From assembly GCA_002917775.1 (NCBI GenBank), contig KZ627151.1, forward strand, positions 632,607 to 696,606: a stretch of 64,000 nt of DNA, given 5' to 3'. Each line of letters opens with the position of its first letter. The stretch's first letter is position 1. The stretch comes from Glaciozyma antarctica PI12. Its lineage: Eukaryota; Basidiomycota; Microbotryomycetes; Kriegeriales; Camptobasidiaceae. Positions 22,307 through 33,486 of the stretch are shown here, in pieces. The notes under the pieces were generated by a model. That model had not been told where the DNA came from, searched no databases, and saw only the letters and a list, made by a program, of their open reading frames with translations. The position numbers and the translations under genes were made by a program.

Positions 22307-22457
22307 GCTGCCGCTGGGCCCGAAGTTGGAGAGCCGAGAAGGCGTCGCCGGTGGAGAGGGGAGCAAGAGGGGAAAAGAACGCGCGCGCCCGCGAAGTTCG
22401 TCGCGTCGACTAGTGGGTTCGCTCGACTCCCTTTCTCTCGTCGCGAAATAAGAAGCA

Positions 22458-23735
22458 CTAATGCGTGGGTGTATAACAATCCTCCCTATCACTCTCTCTC
22501 CGCCCTCCAGTAACGCCCATAACGCGCAACAACGCCCTTCCCAAGCTGTTCCCATCATGCGGCCTCCTCGTCCTCTCCCTCGCCCCTTCTGCGAATTCGG
22601 GAGTCATGATACCGTTCTTCTCGTAGTCGTCGATAAAGGGAATGATAACGTGGTCGTGCCCTGGAGGAGAGAGAGGTCAGCAGGAATCGAGGGGCGCAGC
22701 GAGGTCGACTTGCATTCGGGGTGTCCCTGCGGAGCCGCGACAGGTTAGCAAGTGATCGTAGACCTTGATAAAAACGACATTCCTGGAACGCGATGATGTG
22801 AACGTGCTTCCATGGATCCTCGGCGAGGTAGCGAGGATGCGAGTGCGTAAAAGGCGGAATGACTTGGTCCTCGGGGTAGAGTTTACAGACTCCTTGAATG
22901 GGCGTAAGGTCGGACCAGGCGAGGAGCTCAAAGTCAGCAGGACACTTGTGTACCATGTCTTGGTGGATCTGCTGCGTCATCTGCGGGTGGCGAGGGAGGT
23001 TAACGGGGGGTCTTTCGAGCGAGATGGGGAGAGAACGCACGATGAACTCTGGCAGGTCCTCGAGCTTGTCCGAAGCATGCTCCGCCCACACCAGCCTTCG
23101 ACCGAGCTCCGTCAAGTGGACCTTCGTACTCCCCACCTCCCTACTCGCAGCCATCAGCGCGCGTCCCTCGAGCCCATCGAGCAAACAACTCGCCATCCCT
23201 TGTTGTTCTTGTGAATCACTGCGCACCCGAACGCTCTCGCGATGATCTGAAGCCCGAAGCAGATTCCAATGATCCGAATCCCAGGCCACCGGTCGTTCAC
23301 GCCAATGAGGAAGCCCGCAAGTCGCAGGATCCAAGTCTCATCGATGTTCGCGTCGTCCTCGAAGGAGCCGGACCTGCACACGCCGAGGAACAAAGTCAGC
23401 TGCCGTCCCGCACGCCCTCCCAGTCGACCCCTCGGCGTCTCAGCTCCGCATCTCTTCCTCCAACGTGCTGCCGCGCTTCAATCCCCCTGAGCTCACACAA
23501 TGATAGCGTCCACGCGCCTCAGCTCCTCTTCAGTCGGGTACCTCCGCTTATGTACAACATCAAAGCTAAGCGTCTCAAGCTCCAGCAACGGCGTATCGGA
23601 CGTGGCGATGAGGGGTCTGAGGAGGTTGTTCAGGACGTCCTCGTACGTTCCGTGAGTGGGGATGGTGGAGGCGTGGAGCTTGTCGCATTTGAGGAAGGCG
23701 ATCGTGAGGACGTTGCTGGGTTCAGATTCGTACAT
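22458..23735 (-). CDS. Class I glutamine amidotransferase-like protein
   Basis: The minus-strand gene starts at MYESEPSNVLTIAFLKCDKL (ATG 23733-23735), with the stop TAG at 22458-22460. It is a GATase1 fold of the small stand-alone fungal type (like the S. pombe C13C5.04 group): FEDDANIDETWILRL, then the nucleophile elbow RIIGICFGLQIIARAFGC with the catalytic Cys, then KVHLTELGRRLVW and FTHSHPRYLAEDPWKHVHII. The His-Glu pair of the triad is the HPE of GHPEWHDHVIIPF. To read that motif, a 13-nt exon (22714-22726) must be joined by two unusual introns: 22727-22782, which starts GA rather than GT, and 22661-22713, which starts GCAAGT. These family enzymes release ammonia from glutamine or act as gamma-glutamyl peptidases; the substrate is unknown. 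If the non-canonical junctions are not used, the catalytic HPE is lost. Confidence 0.75.
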
Positions 23736-24029
23736 TGAGAGCAGGAGAAAGAAGAGATGTTGTTTCGTCGACGCCGAGAGAGGAAGGGCTGGATGACGAA
23801 TATCCTTGGCGGTCGGAGGTAGCTGAAGGCGGGGTAGCTGCAGAGGACTCTAGTGGTGGAGCAAAGAACGGGGGAAGAAAGCCTGGGAGGAGGGAGTGAG
23901 GTGAAGGAGGAAGAGAGGCGAGAGACGACGCGCGAACTCCTGAGCGAGCTCTCCTTCCCCTTTCTCCTCAAGTGCCCTGCGAGCACGCACTCCAACGGGG
24001 AAAGGCTCCTGCGTGCACTTCGATTACTC

Positions 24030-26346
24030 CTACTGCACCAAACACCTGCTATCCAACCCCATCTCCTCCAACTCCTCCCTCCCCGCCTCAACCGCATTCG
24101 AATGCTCCTTCTCCCTCACCTCCTTCGGGAACCACAGCTTCAAAAACTGTTCCATCGTCGCATCCAAATTTGCTTGAAATCCCTCTGTCAGCTTTGTTCG
24201 AAAGCGAGGGAGGGAAAGACGAACTGGCGTTGGCGCGCAGGACAACGGGGCTTCGGCAGTTCGGGCAGGCGTCTTGACCGCGTTTTTGCATCTTGACGAG
24301 GCATCGCACTGCGCTGAATCAGTCTGCTGCTCGCGAAGAAGAGGCGGAGGAAGACGTACCGCAGAATTTGTGTCCGCACGAGAGCCGAATCGGCTTGAAA
24401 GCGACGTCTCCGCAGATGCTGCATTCGTAGTCCTCGAGTTGCGGGATGATAGGAAGGAGAGTGGTGGTGAAGGTTGATAGGAGGATATGGGGGAGACTGG
24501 GGAAGCCGGGGAGGATGAGGACGCGTGTTGAGGTGGAGGTGACGAGTTCCGAGGAGTGGGAGAGCGTAGAGGCTGCGGCGATGAATTGTGGGAATCCCCG
24601 TGAGGCGGTGAGTGCTGTTCGCTTGTCGTGCTTCTTCAGCTGTCGGCGAAAAGCATCAGCGAGCGTCGCGGAGAGAGAGAAGGGAGGAACGAACGATCTT
24701 GCGAGCGGCTTCCTCGTTTGCCATCTGGAACCGCTTCATGTCGAGCAGCTCGACATTGAGCTTGATGAACTTCTCCAGCGCCGTTCGACTCTTCTTGTGC
24801 CTCATCTTCTTCGCCAACTTGCGCTTCGCCACCTGATCGACGAACCACTCCAACTTCTCCTCGGCATCCTCGACGCTCCGTTCCCCTCTATCCCTCTCCC
24901 TCTGACTCTCAAAAATCTGCGCCTCAACCCAAAGGGTGAAAATCTCGCGCCAGATGTAGAGATCGGATTTAGGGCGAGAGGGGGAGGAGACGTGCGAGAC
25001 TTCGCGCGCGAGGAGGTCGACGGACGAGGCGAATTGGTGCTTTTGGGCGGTTTGGAGAGAGGCGAGAGAGGCGAGAGCTTGAGCGAGGAGCGTGAGGAAT
25101 TCGGTGTCGGAGTTGAGGGGAATGAAGACTTCTTTGCGAGGGCGGTGGCGTCGTCTGCGGGGAGAGCGTTAGCGGTCGTCAGGCAGGAAAGCGAGTGCTG
25201 TATTAAGTGAGACACACCTTCTTGGCTTGCGGAGGTTGATACCTTCGTCGTCGGCATCGTCTTCGTCGTTCGCCTGCTCGACCACCGTCGCTTCCTCGGC
25301 GTCCTCGAGCGTCACCTCCACCTCCTTGACCTCCCGCTTTTCCTCCAAAAGCACCTTCTTCTCCTTCTCCTCCTTCTCCTCATCAAGCTCTAGCTCAACC
25401 TCGCGCACCTCCTGACTCTTGATCGTGTCGACGCTCCCGCTCCTCTCCCTCCCCTTCCCCTTCCCCTTCCCCTTCGGCTCCACCTCGACCCCAACTTTCG
25501 CCCAATCCTGCTCCTCCCCTCCAGACCCATACATCCTCTTCAACAGCCCCTTCTCCAGCGGTCCCGCTCCCTCAAACTCCTCTCCGGCGCTAACCCCGTC
25601 CTCCTTCGCGCGCGAATCCTCTTCAGACGAATTGACCTCGGCGAACCGCGCGGAACCGGTGGAAGGTTCGGTGTCGGAGGAGATGTGGGTGAGGAGTGGG
25701 TACGAGGTGGAAGGTTCGGAGGAGAAGTCGGAGAGGGAGTCGGAGGAGGCGGAGGAGAAGATGAGGCGAATGCGGGGTTCTGGTCTTGCCGAGGTACCTT
25801 CGTTCAGGCATATGGATCAGCACCACTCCCGCTGGATAGGGCAGAACGGAAGCGTACCAGCCAGCTCATAGCTCGCCCTCGCCCTCCTCCTCCGACTACT
25901 CCTCCTCTTCCCCCTAACCTCCGCCCCCTCCTCTACTCTCTCATCCGCCGAGCTATCCATCTCCCACACAAACTTCTTCCCCTCCCTCCCCACCTCGTCC
26001 CTCACCGCCTTACTTTCCTCCTGTCCAAGCTCCTCGACCACCCCCTCCCCCGCCGGCCGCTTCTCCAACAAGTCCCGCAGAACCTCACTCGTTAGTCCTA
26101 GCTCCTCAAGCTCGGACGCAACGCGGTTGATAACCTTCTTCAGCTGCTCGACCGGATTAGCCGCGACGCTCTCGAGTGGGAAGGAAGGAAGCGGACCCTG
26201 CGGTATTCGATAGCGGTTTGGCGCCATTCTTGAGGGAAGCCAGGGGAGGCGAGAGTCTCGAGGTATTTTTTGCCGAACTGGTGGGCGGGACGCAGCTGGG
26301 GTTAGTGCGAGGAGGAGGGCACGAACGTGGGGCGCCTCACTTTCAT
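24030..26346 (-). CDS. SPX-RING E3 ubiquitin ligase
   Basis: The start ATG at 26344-26346 gives only MK before a first intron (GTGAGG...CCAG). The next exon reads FGKKYLETLASPGFPQEWRQ and TAIEYRR, then LKKVINRVASELEELGL, together the N-terminal half of an SPX domain (M-K-F-G-K...W...Y...LKK). Long acidic/basic linkers follow (RGKRRSSRRRRARASYE; a Glu/Val/Lys-rich block at 25230-25430). The second SPX half is the helical KLAKKMRHKKSRTALEKF and KLNVELLDMKRFQMANEEAA. The C-terminus is a C3HC4 RING: CSICGDVAFKPIRLSCGHKF, then CVRCLVKMQ and CPNCRSP, and ends DSRCLVQ. SPX domains sense inositol pyrophosphates as a readout of phosphate; RING ligases of this layout (plant NLA, fission yeast Pqr1) control phosphate transport or storage. 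The substrate here is unknown. The domain call is strong; exon edges in linkers are approximate. Confidence 0.8.
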
Positions 26347-27514
26347 GGTGGCGGCAGGAGCAGGAGCGCCGACGACTCGGGCGGGAGCTGTGCCTTGGTT
26401 CCCCCGAGGATGGTGAGCTTTGCTGAGCTGGGGAGTGAGTCGTGGGCGTTGGGGAGAGGAAGAGCTTCACGCTCTCGAAGGTCGAAGCGCGCGAAGCCGC
26501 ACGTGTGGCCGTCGCTCTCTCTTCCTCAAACCTTATCTCGTTCGAGACTGCCCCTCTGCTAGAAAGCAGCAGGAACCTCAGCTAAGTCAAGGACCTCCGC
26601 CTCCCAGTACACTCCTTCGGCCTCCGCCCGCGCCGGCCCCTCAACAAACGCTTCCGCCGCGGCGCGCGGGCTGCAAGAAAGCAGGAGCGGGACTTGCCGG
26701 CACGGCGTCAAGAGCTTCGTGGACTGCGGAGGAAGGAAGGGGGAGGCTAGGCTGGGCGCGGGCGCGAGCGTGCAAGGCTGGGCGGGAGAGCAGAGGGAGC
26801 AGGGACTGAGCGGGAGCTGACCTGGTGCTGCCAGCTGTTGGAGCAGGGCAGGGCCAGCTGCTGGTGCTGCCTACCCTGGACAGGGAAACGTTCTCCCTGC
26901 TGTGCAATTCTCTGTTGCCCTTCTTCTGAGCTGGTCGCTTGTGCGCGGCGTTTTCCCTCGAGCGAACTCCTCGACAGGCTGGACTACGTCCTCCGTCTCT
27001 TCGCACGGTTGCTCTCCTGCTCCATTCTCCTGTTCTACAAACTTTCCGAACAGGTAGCTCTCCACTCCAGCTCTCCACTCCAGCTCTTCAGCTTCGTGCA
27101 AAGTACCCTTCGCAACTCGCTCGTTCGTGTCTGGAACCAGTTCGCGCGACGCCCTCTCTCGACGCCCCGTCGAATTCTCAGCAACAGCCCCAGGCCACGT
27201 AGCAGTATAAGCAAGAACGAGCGAGACCTCGAGCCATTCCAAAGTCCGGGCATTCATCTCGGGCGTATCGAACGATTCAATTTATCTTCGGCTGTCAGTG
27301 ACGGTGCTGGGCGAGCAGGAACTCCGCTGGTCCTCGCTTTCTTCCTCCGCCCAACGCCCGACAACGCCCTAGCCAGCAAGCAGCCCGACAGCAACTCAGC
27401 TCGCTTCACCACCGCGGACTCGTCTTAGCGTCCTCACAAGCCGGCACAAGCGCCCTTCGCTCAACACCTCTTGCCCCCCGTTTCCCTGCACCCCTCCGCT
27501 CGACCTCCTCCACG
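26347..27514. promoter_or_regulatory. Divergent promoter region between SPX-RING and SURF4 genes
   Basis: This 1.17-kb region between two divergent start codons holds no recognisable gene. One frame (26838-27428, plus) is open for 196 codons but its translation is Ser/Leu/Arg-rich with no motif. A 13-bp perfect tandem repeat (unit agctctccactcc) lies at 27056-27081, followed by a partial third copy. Composition is GC-rich from 26590 to 26870 and pyrimidine-rich from 27420 to the SURF4 start. Both promoters must lie here. Confidence 0.5.
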
Positions 27515-28843
27515 ATGGACCTCCCTTCTATCAACCTGCAACCCGCTTCCCCAGACCCCTCCGCCCCCGCCGCCCACCGCCGCCCCGTCTCTTCCTACGG
27601 CGCACCTCAACAAGGTTACATGCCCACCTCGACCCCTCGCTCGCACGCCCGCCACGGCTCAGTAGTCGACATGGCCTCCGAATTCCTAGGCTCCAACGGG
27701 GACGACACGGTGGCCAAAGTGCGCGCCGTGAGCAGCAAGGTCGAGGATCTCATGGACCTCGTGTCGAGGCCGCTGAGACCGTACCTCCCTGGCCTCGGAC
27801 GGTTCCTCATCGTCGTTACGTTCCTCGAGGATGCGCTTAGGATCATGACTCAGTTGACGGGTGAGTAGCTTGCTCCGAGGAGGGAGGGACCGCGTGGAAG
27901 GGCGAGCTCAAGCTGACGTGTTACCCTTCTTGTGTTGTGCAGATCAGAACTACTACCTCCAGGTGCGCAGGAGCTCTCCCCTAGGATCGTACAGCCGTAC
28001 AGACGGAGCTGAACTGGTCCTCTTATCTCCAGAAGCACCGCGGCTTCCCCTGGGGCCTCTCGCACATGTTCCTCTACACGAACGTCCTCGTGCGTCCTCC
28101 CCCGCCCTCTCTGGACCCAGCTAACTCCCACACGCAGGTCATGGTGACCTGCTCGACCCTCGTCATCATGAAGCGGTACCCAGAATACGCCACGGGCGGG
28201 CTCTTCGCCGTCGTCCTCGCGCAAGGCTTCGGCTACGGCCTCATCTTCGACCTCAACTTCTTCCTTCGCAACCTCTCCGTCATCGGTGGACTTCTCATGG
28301 TCCTCTCCGACTCGCTCTCGGTCCGAAAGAGCTTGTTCGCTGGCCTCCCGACGCTCGATATCAATGAGGCCGACCGCAAGAAGTACTTCCAGTTGGCGGG
28401 ACGCGTCTTGTTGGTGTTCCTCTTCGTGGGGTTCGTCTTCAATGGCAAGTTCACCGTCGCACGAGCGCTCGTTAGCGTCGTCGGACTCGCGGCGTGCGTC
28501 ATGGTCGCCGTTGGATTCAAGGCAAAGTGGTCGGCCCTGTTCCTCGTTTCGACGTTGAGCGTCTTCAACCTCTTCATCAACAATTGGTGGTCCGTCCACG
28601 CCGCTCACCCTCAACGCGATTTCCTAAAGTGCGTTCTCTTCTCTCCCATCTCTTCGCGCGAAAGCTGATTCGGTGCGAACGCAGATACGACTTCTTCCAA
28701 ACCCTTTGTAGGACTCCCCTCCACCCTCCCCAAGCGCAAGCTAACTTCTCGCCTCACTCGCAGCCATCGTCGGAGGTCTCCTCCTCCTCGTCAACATGGG
28801 TCCTGGAGACCTCTCGCTCGACCAGTCGAAGAAGCAGATTTAG
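27515..28843 (+). CDS. ERV29: SURF4/Erv29 cargo receptor
   Basis: There are six exons: 27515-27860, 27943-27962 (20 nt), 28033-28089, 28138-28628, 28685-28707 (23 nt) and 28764-28843. The N-terminal cytosolic tail (MDLPSINLQPASPDPSAP) is followed by the SURF4 core: VSRPLRPYLPGLGRFLIVVT, FLEDALRIMTQLTGDQNYYL, GGLLMVLSDSLSVRKSLFAG, YFQLAGRVLLVFLFVGFVFN and DFFQTLSIVGGLLLLVNMGP. About seven membrane helices can be seen. SURF4/Erv29 is a COPII cargo receptor that collects soluble secretory proteins in the ER for transport to the Golgi. The C-terminus DLSLDQSKKQI carries a KK pair near the end, a dilysine-like retrieval signal, although not in the strict KKxx position. Size matches the family. The 3' end is convergent with the small minus-strand gene at 29126. 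Confidence 0.9.
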
Positions 28844-29125
28844 GAGGGCGGAGGAGCGGAGGGCGGGAGGAGGAAGGATGCGGTACTGGCAATTTGAATG
28901 CAGTTTGTAGCAGTTTGTCGGCTGGTGGAGAGTGGTGAGAGGAACGCAGGAACGCTGCAGCGAAGGACAGGAACGCTGCTAGGGGAGCGACGGAGCTGAA
29001 GCGGCATGAAGCGACGCGCAAGGGGATGGCCTATACCGCCTGAGCTGAGCGAGTCTGCATACGATGGGAGCTGCAGTACCGAACCAGGGAAGCAGTTGTC
29101 GGTCCTGTTCGCGACGCAGCCCATC

Positions 29126-29797
29126 TCATTGCGCCCCCATCATCATGGGGGTTATGCGCTCCATTGCCTGCTGATAATCCTCGTCTGCAGGCGGCACGGT
29201 ACCTGCCGCCTGTGCAGCCGCTACATCCACGCCGAACCTGCTCGCAGCGTATCAGCGCAGCTCAGCCGACGAGGGGAGACGGGGACGCACTCCTCCCGAA
29301 GCTGCCGATTGATCATCTCGTCCGTGATACCGTCTATGCCCATCCCTACAAGGCTTGCGTGCATCATGTACACCTGGTTCCCAGCACCTTGCTTCAGCCA
29401 GCGCATGAGTGAGGCAGGACGAGTGCGCGACTCACAGCTCGAGGAGTCCTCTTCGCCTCCGCCAGCTCCCGGAACACCTGCACCTCATCAGCTGCGCTTC
29501 CCAACCCCTCGCACAAGCCAGTCAACACACCTTGAACGTAATCGTAGCGATCTCATCCCCAAAGGTTACCCCATACACGTCCTTCTCCCTATCCTCCCCA
29601 AAGACGACGTACTCCACCGGCGTGCCCGCTTTCTCAAGAGCGATCGTTTCACTGATCCGGGCGACGGTCAGGTCCGAGAGAGGGGAGAGACCGGGAGCGG
29701 GGGAGACGACGTCGTTCGTTGGGACGCGCCAGGGCTGCTGCGAGGGAGCGGCGGCGGCGGCGAGCTTGGCCTTGGCGCGGGAGGCTTTGCGGGTCAT
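29126..29797 (-). CDS. Small four-exon protein of unknown function
   Basis: The minus-strand exons are 29531-29797, 29436-29477 (42 nt), 29291-29391 and 29126-29237, joined by GTGTGT, GTGAGT and GTGCGT introns. The ATG is at 29795-29797 and the TGA at 29126-29128. The product of about 173 residues starts MTRKASRAKAKLAAAAAPSQ, a basic Ala-rich head. It continues with DLTVARISETIALEKAGTPV, EYVVFGEDREKDVYGVTFGD and EIATITFKVFRELAEAKRTP, then QVYMMHASLVGMGIDGITDE and MINRQLREEFGVD, and ends YQQAMERITPMMMGAQ. The balanced amphipathic composition over four exons supports a real gene. No family is recognised. The last codons overlap a short perfect hairpin sequence (29134-29151). Confidence 0.65.
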
Positions 29798-30285
29798 AAG
29801 GGCGGTGAGGAGGAGGTGATGGGAGGAGGGAGAGGAGAGAAGGGGGGGAATGTGGAGCAGGGAGAGATGCGTCCTTCCAGACGGTTCTTTGTTGATCGAC
29901 CTTTCTTGAGAGGTGTTGGGCAGGAGGTGGGATGTGGAAGCAGTAGGTGTGTTTGAGGATGAAGGGAAGAGATGGAGCGGAAGACGTGGACTGGCGACGA
30001 CTCGAGCCAGGGAACAACTGGCACTTTGTTGACCGGATGTGCACCAAAACTGAAGCGGCTCGGACAGAGAGACGTTCAGCATTTGAGACTGGCTACAAAC
30101 ACGGCGCAGATCTAGATAGAGGGAGCGGAGATGAAAGGGAATTCCTTCGACCTCCGGACTCCGGAGACGCGCGTATTTGAGCGCTCGACGATACTGAATG
30201 CTCTTTTGCAAGCTTCGAGCTTCAAACGGAAGGACTTTGCATGGTTTACTCGACGTCCAACGAAATGCGACAACAAACCCGCTCA
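29798..30285. other. Intergenic: promoter of the small gene and 3' UTR of TRL1
   Basis: Both flanking genes are on the minus strand, so this 488-bp stretch should contain the TRL1 3' UTR and the promoter of the small downstream gene. The minus-strand frame stays open through part of it but without motif or start context. Nothing else is supported. Confidence 0.45.
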
Positions 30286-33089
30286 TCATCTCAGCCCCGC
30301 CAACCTCCCCCTACACTTAACCGCCTCCATCTCCCTCACCTCAATCCTCCCTCCCTCCTTCGTCTCCTCCTCCCCTCTCCCAACCGCCTCCAACAACCAC
30401 TTTCCCTCCACGGGCCTCACGAGCGGCCCCACCGTTCCAACCGTGACATGCGCGCCTCCTTTCGGCAGCTCAATCTGCTTCCCCGCCAGGGACGTGTGCC
30501 CCGAGACCTCGATCGCCATCGCGCGAGAATCCCAGACGACCTTGGGCCCTAGCGTCACTTCCACGACGAGAGATTCCGAGCCTTCCGTAGGAGCGTTCTC
30601 GACGAGCGACGCGTAGTGGTCCCAGAGGGCTTGTCGGGAGGCGCGGAGGTCGAGGTCTTCTGCGCGTAATTCGATCGAGTGGACGAGGGTGATATGCGGA
30701 GAGGGTTCTATGCGTTTGTCGGTGCGGAGAGTGGAGAAGAGGGAGGGAGAGTTGGAGGGGAAGAGTGGGGAGAGGAGGGCGTCGAGGTTCGCTTCGACGC
30801 TGATGCCGTAGTATCGAGGTCCGAGAGCCTCCTTGATCTTTTCCGGTGCAGCGGCCTTGAAGACCGTAGGCTTGTACGCCCTCGCAAACTCGAGCGCCTC
30901 GACGATCTTGTCCTCGCTCGGTCGCTCGATACCGAGGATCTCGACCATGCGCGAAACGACCGCCTCGAGCGCCTCCTCCCTACTCCACTCAGTCCGCATG
31001 ACGATTACCTCGTCGAAAGCTCCATCATCCTTGTTGACCGCAGGCTCGAACGCCTCGTGCTGTCCAAGGAACTGCCAGATCGCACTCTCGTGCCCTTCTC
31101 CCGCTCGCAAGCTCTGGTGGTGCTCGCCGCGCTCGACAATCCGCTCGGCGCAGAGGGCGTGGAGTCGGTCGCGAGGGAGGGTGGGGGAGTCGATGGGCCA
31201 GACGAGGGCGACGAGGCGGGTGTGGTGCGCGGAGACGGAGCGAGCGGCGGTGACGAGGTCGGTGCGGAGCTTGCGGACGTGGTTGTTCCTGTCGCGAGGG
31301 TTAGCTGAGTTCGATGAGCGAGAGAAGGGAGGACGCACTTGTCGGCGTAGACGACTTCGTGCGTCGCTAGAAGCTCCTTAACGCTCTTGATAAAGTGAGG
31401 ACCCGACTTCTTCATCGTAAAGTCGTCGCTCTGGGTATGTCCCCACCCAAACAGTCGTCCCAGCGCGATCCCCAACGACGTCTTCCCTGTTCGCCGACTC
31501 CCCATCAGCTCTCTACCACCACCCGCTCAAATAACGAACTCACCGCATCCCTGCACCGCAACCGGCACCACCAGCGTCCGATCAAACGCCCTCGCGACCC
31601 TATCCTCCTCCTTCTCCTCCTGCCCCAACATCCTCCTAACCCCTCTCGCCTCCTCCCCCTTCGCCCACTCCAAGAACTCCTCTCGCGTCCTAATGATCCC
31701 CTTGCCGACCTTCCAGCTCTCGAACCTCCCTACATCCTTCCTAATCTCCCGATCCACCCACCAGAGGTACAACCGACTCTCCTCGTTCCTCAACTTCCCC
31801 GGCCGCACCTCCGTCTCGGGATACGACGCGAGGAGCTTCCGCGTAAGTTCCCGCCATTCGCGGTACATGAGGTACGGCTCGTCGTACTTGACTTTCCAAA
31901 AGAACGGCTCTCCCTCCTCCCCGCCCCTCTTCCTCCCTCGCACCACGAACCCTTCCACGGGCTCTACGCAACCGGTAAGAAGATCCTCGACCCCGCCGGC
32001 GGATTCGACGTTCGAGCAGTAGGTCTGGACTGCGGGGACGGAGGGGAAGATGGAGTAGGGAGTGGGGATGAGGCCCCAGGATTGGGCGAAGGAGGCGACG
32101 GAGGAGGAGGGGAGGGTGGAAAGGGTTGGAGTGTTGTGGTTCAGGCCGTGGAGGTGAAGACCGGTGAGGTGAGAGGGGTAGGCGAGGACGTGTTCTTCGA
32201 ACGAGTCGTCGCAGAGCTGTTTTCAGCGGGGTTAGCGTGCGAAGGGAGAGGGAGGGAAGAGCGAACTTCGGCGACGGCGGTGAGGTTTTGTGAATGCAGC
32301 TCAACGGCTAGGTCCTCCTTCGTCTTGCCCACTCGAGCGAGATGCACCTCGAGCCAGTACTCGCCTCGCTGCGAGTGCGAGACGCCACCTTCCGTCGCTG
32401 CGAGGGCGTGCGCACCGATACTGTGCTTGGAGGTGGCGAGGATGTGGGAAGGGGAGAGGGTGGAGATGAGGATAATGCAGCCGTTGGACTTTTGCGTGAG
32501 CTCGTAAGGTCCGGTCGAGTACTTGGCGATGGCGTCCCACTGCGATACTGCGTTAGCTCTGTCCCTGCGAAGAGGGATAGAAAGAGCGCACTTTGGTCCA
32601 GGATACCTCTCCAACGTTGAAGAACTTGTCGTACCCCCTCGCAACGATGCTATACTCGTCCTCTCCCACCTTCTCCGTAAACAGCCCTCGCGCACGAGTA
32701 GGGAATGGGCACGGATCGCGCTTGTACGCGTAGTCGGCCATCTTCCAGCTCGTAAGCACGCGCTCCTCGCTCTCCCCTCCTTCCTCCGCCGGCGGGAGCA
32801 CAACGGAATGCGTCGAAGAGCGTAGGAGACCGCGGAGCTTCTTCGCCTTGATGGGTCTAGGATCGACCGAGAGCTGCGCGAGAGCTACCGAAAGCTTTGC
32901 CTTGCCCTTGACGTTCTTCGAGGTGACCGTGGAAGCTCGTACGCCCGCTACGGTGACCTCCTCGTCCTCCGCGTCGAGATCCTCTGGAGCTCCTTCCTCG
33001 GGCTCTTCCTCGAGACCAAAGTTCTGGAGCGCGTGGACGAGTTCGGTGGGAGATAGGACGTGGGAGGTGGTGACGGTGGCGGAGGACAT
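30286..33089 (-). CDS. TRL1: tRNA ligase TRL1 (ligase, 5'-kinase and cyclic phosphodiesterase)
   Basis: The minus-strand gene has ATG at 33087-33089 (MSSATVTTSHVLSPTELVHA) and TGA at 30286-30288. Three catalytic modules occur in the order of fungal Trl1. The N-terminal adenylyltransferase has the lysine motif ELTQKSNGCIILIS (KxxG) and later EGFVVRGRKR and PFFWKVKYDEPY. The central polynucleotide kinase has the P-loop VAVQGCGKTSLGIALGRLFG, split by an intron after the codon region for GCG. The C-terminal cyclic phosphodiesterase of the 2H family has its two histidine motifs PHITLVHSIEL and AHVTVGTVG. Trl1 joins tRNA exons after intron removal and ligates HAC1 mRNA in the unfolded protein response. 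The N-terminal 60 residues are acidic and variable. About 850 residues, the usual size. Confidence 0.9.
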
Positions 33090-33486
33090 GGTGGGTGGGA
33101 GTGAGAGGTACGGCGTCGGGGAAGGAGGAGGAGGAGGTCGGAGAGGCGAATGAGCTGTCGTTGAAGGTGGAGAGCTGCCAGAGGTTGGTGAAGACGCTGG
33201 TCCTAATCTCTTCGCCTCTGTTGTCTCTTTTCGTAGCTGTGCAACGTCGTCCAGGTCGAGGTGAAGACGGGGGAGGACGCTGGCAGGCCCGGCGGAGCGA
33301 AGTCCAAAATTTATTCATTTGCCCAAGTACCTGGCGCCGGCTCGGTCGAAATTAATGTGCGCGTTTCATTCCCCCGCGGCGTTTCGCCCCCAGGCTGATC
33401 CCTGTTCCGACCAATCTCCCCGGCCAGCCTGCTTGCTCAACGATCTCTCACTGCTCACTGCTCTCTGCTCTCTGACCGCTCGCGCC
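33090..33486. promoter_or_regulatory. Divergent promoter between TRL1 and hydratase-2 gene A
   Basis: About 400 bp between divergent start codons. A short AT-rich island, aaaatttattcatttg (about 33306-33321), stands out against GC-rich flanks and is about 165 bp upstream of the hydratase ATG. It is a candidate core promoter element by composition only. The last 80 bp are pyrimidine-rich leader (ctcactgctcactgctctctgctctctg). Confidence 0.4.

Noticed and set aside
26838-27428. A 196-codon open frame between SPX-RING and SURF4
   Set aside because: No recognisable motif, Ser/Leu/Arg-rich composition, crosses a tandem repeat, and lies in the divergent promoter region.
31395-32507. A 370-codon open frame on the plus strand
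   Set aside because: Antisense to TRL1, whose domains are unambiguous on the minus strand. The translation is Pro/Arg/Leu-rich noise.
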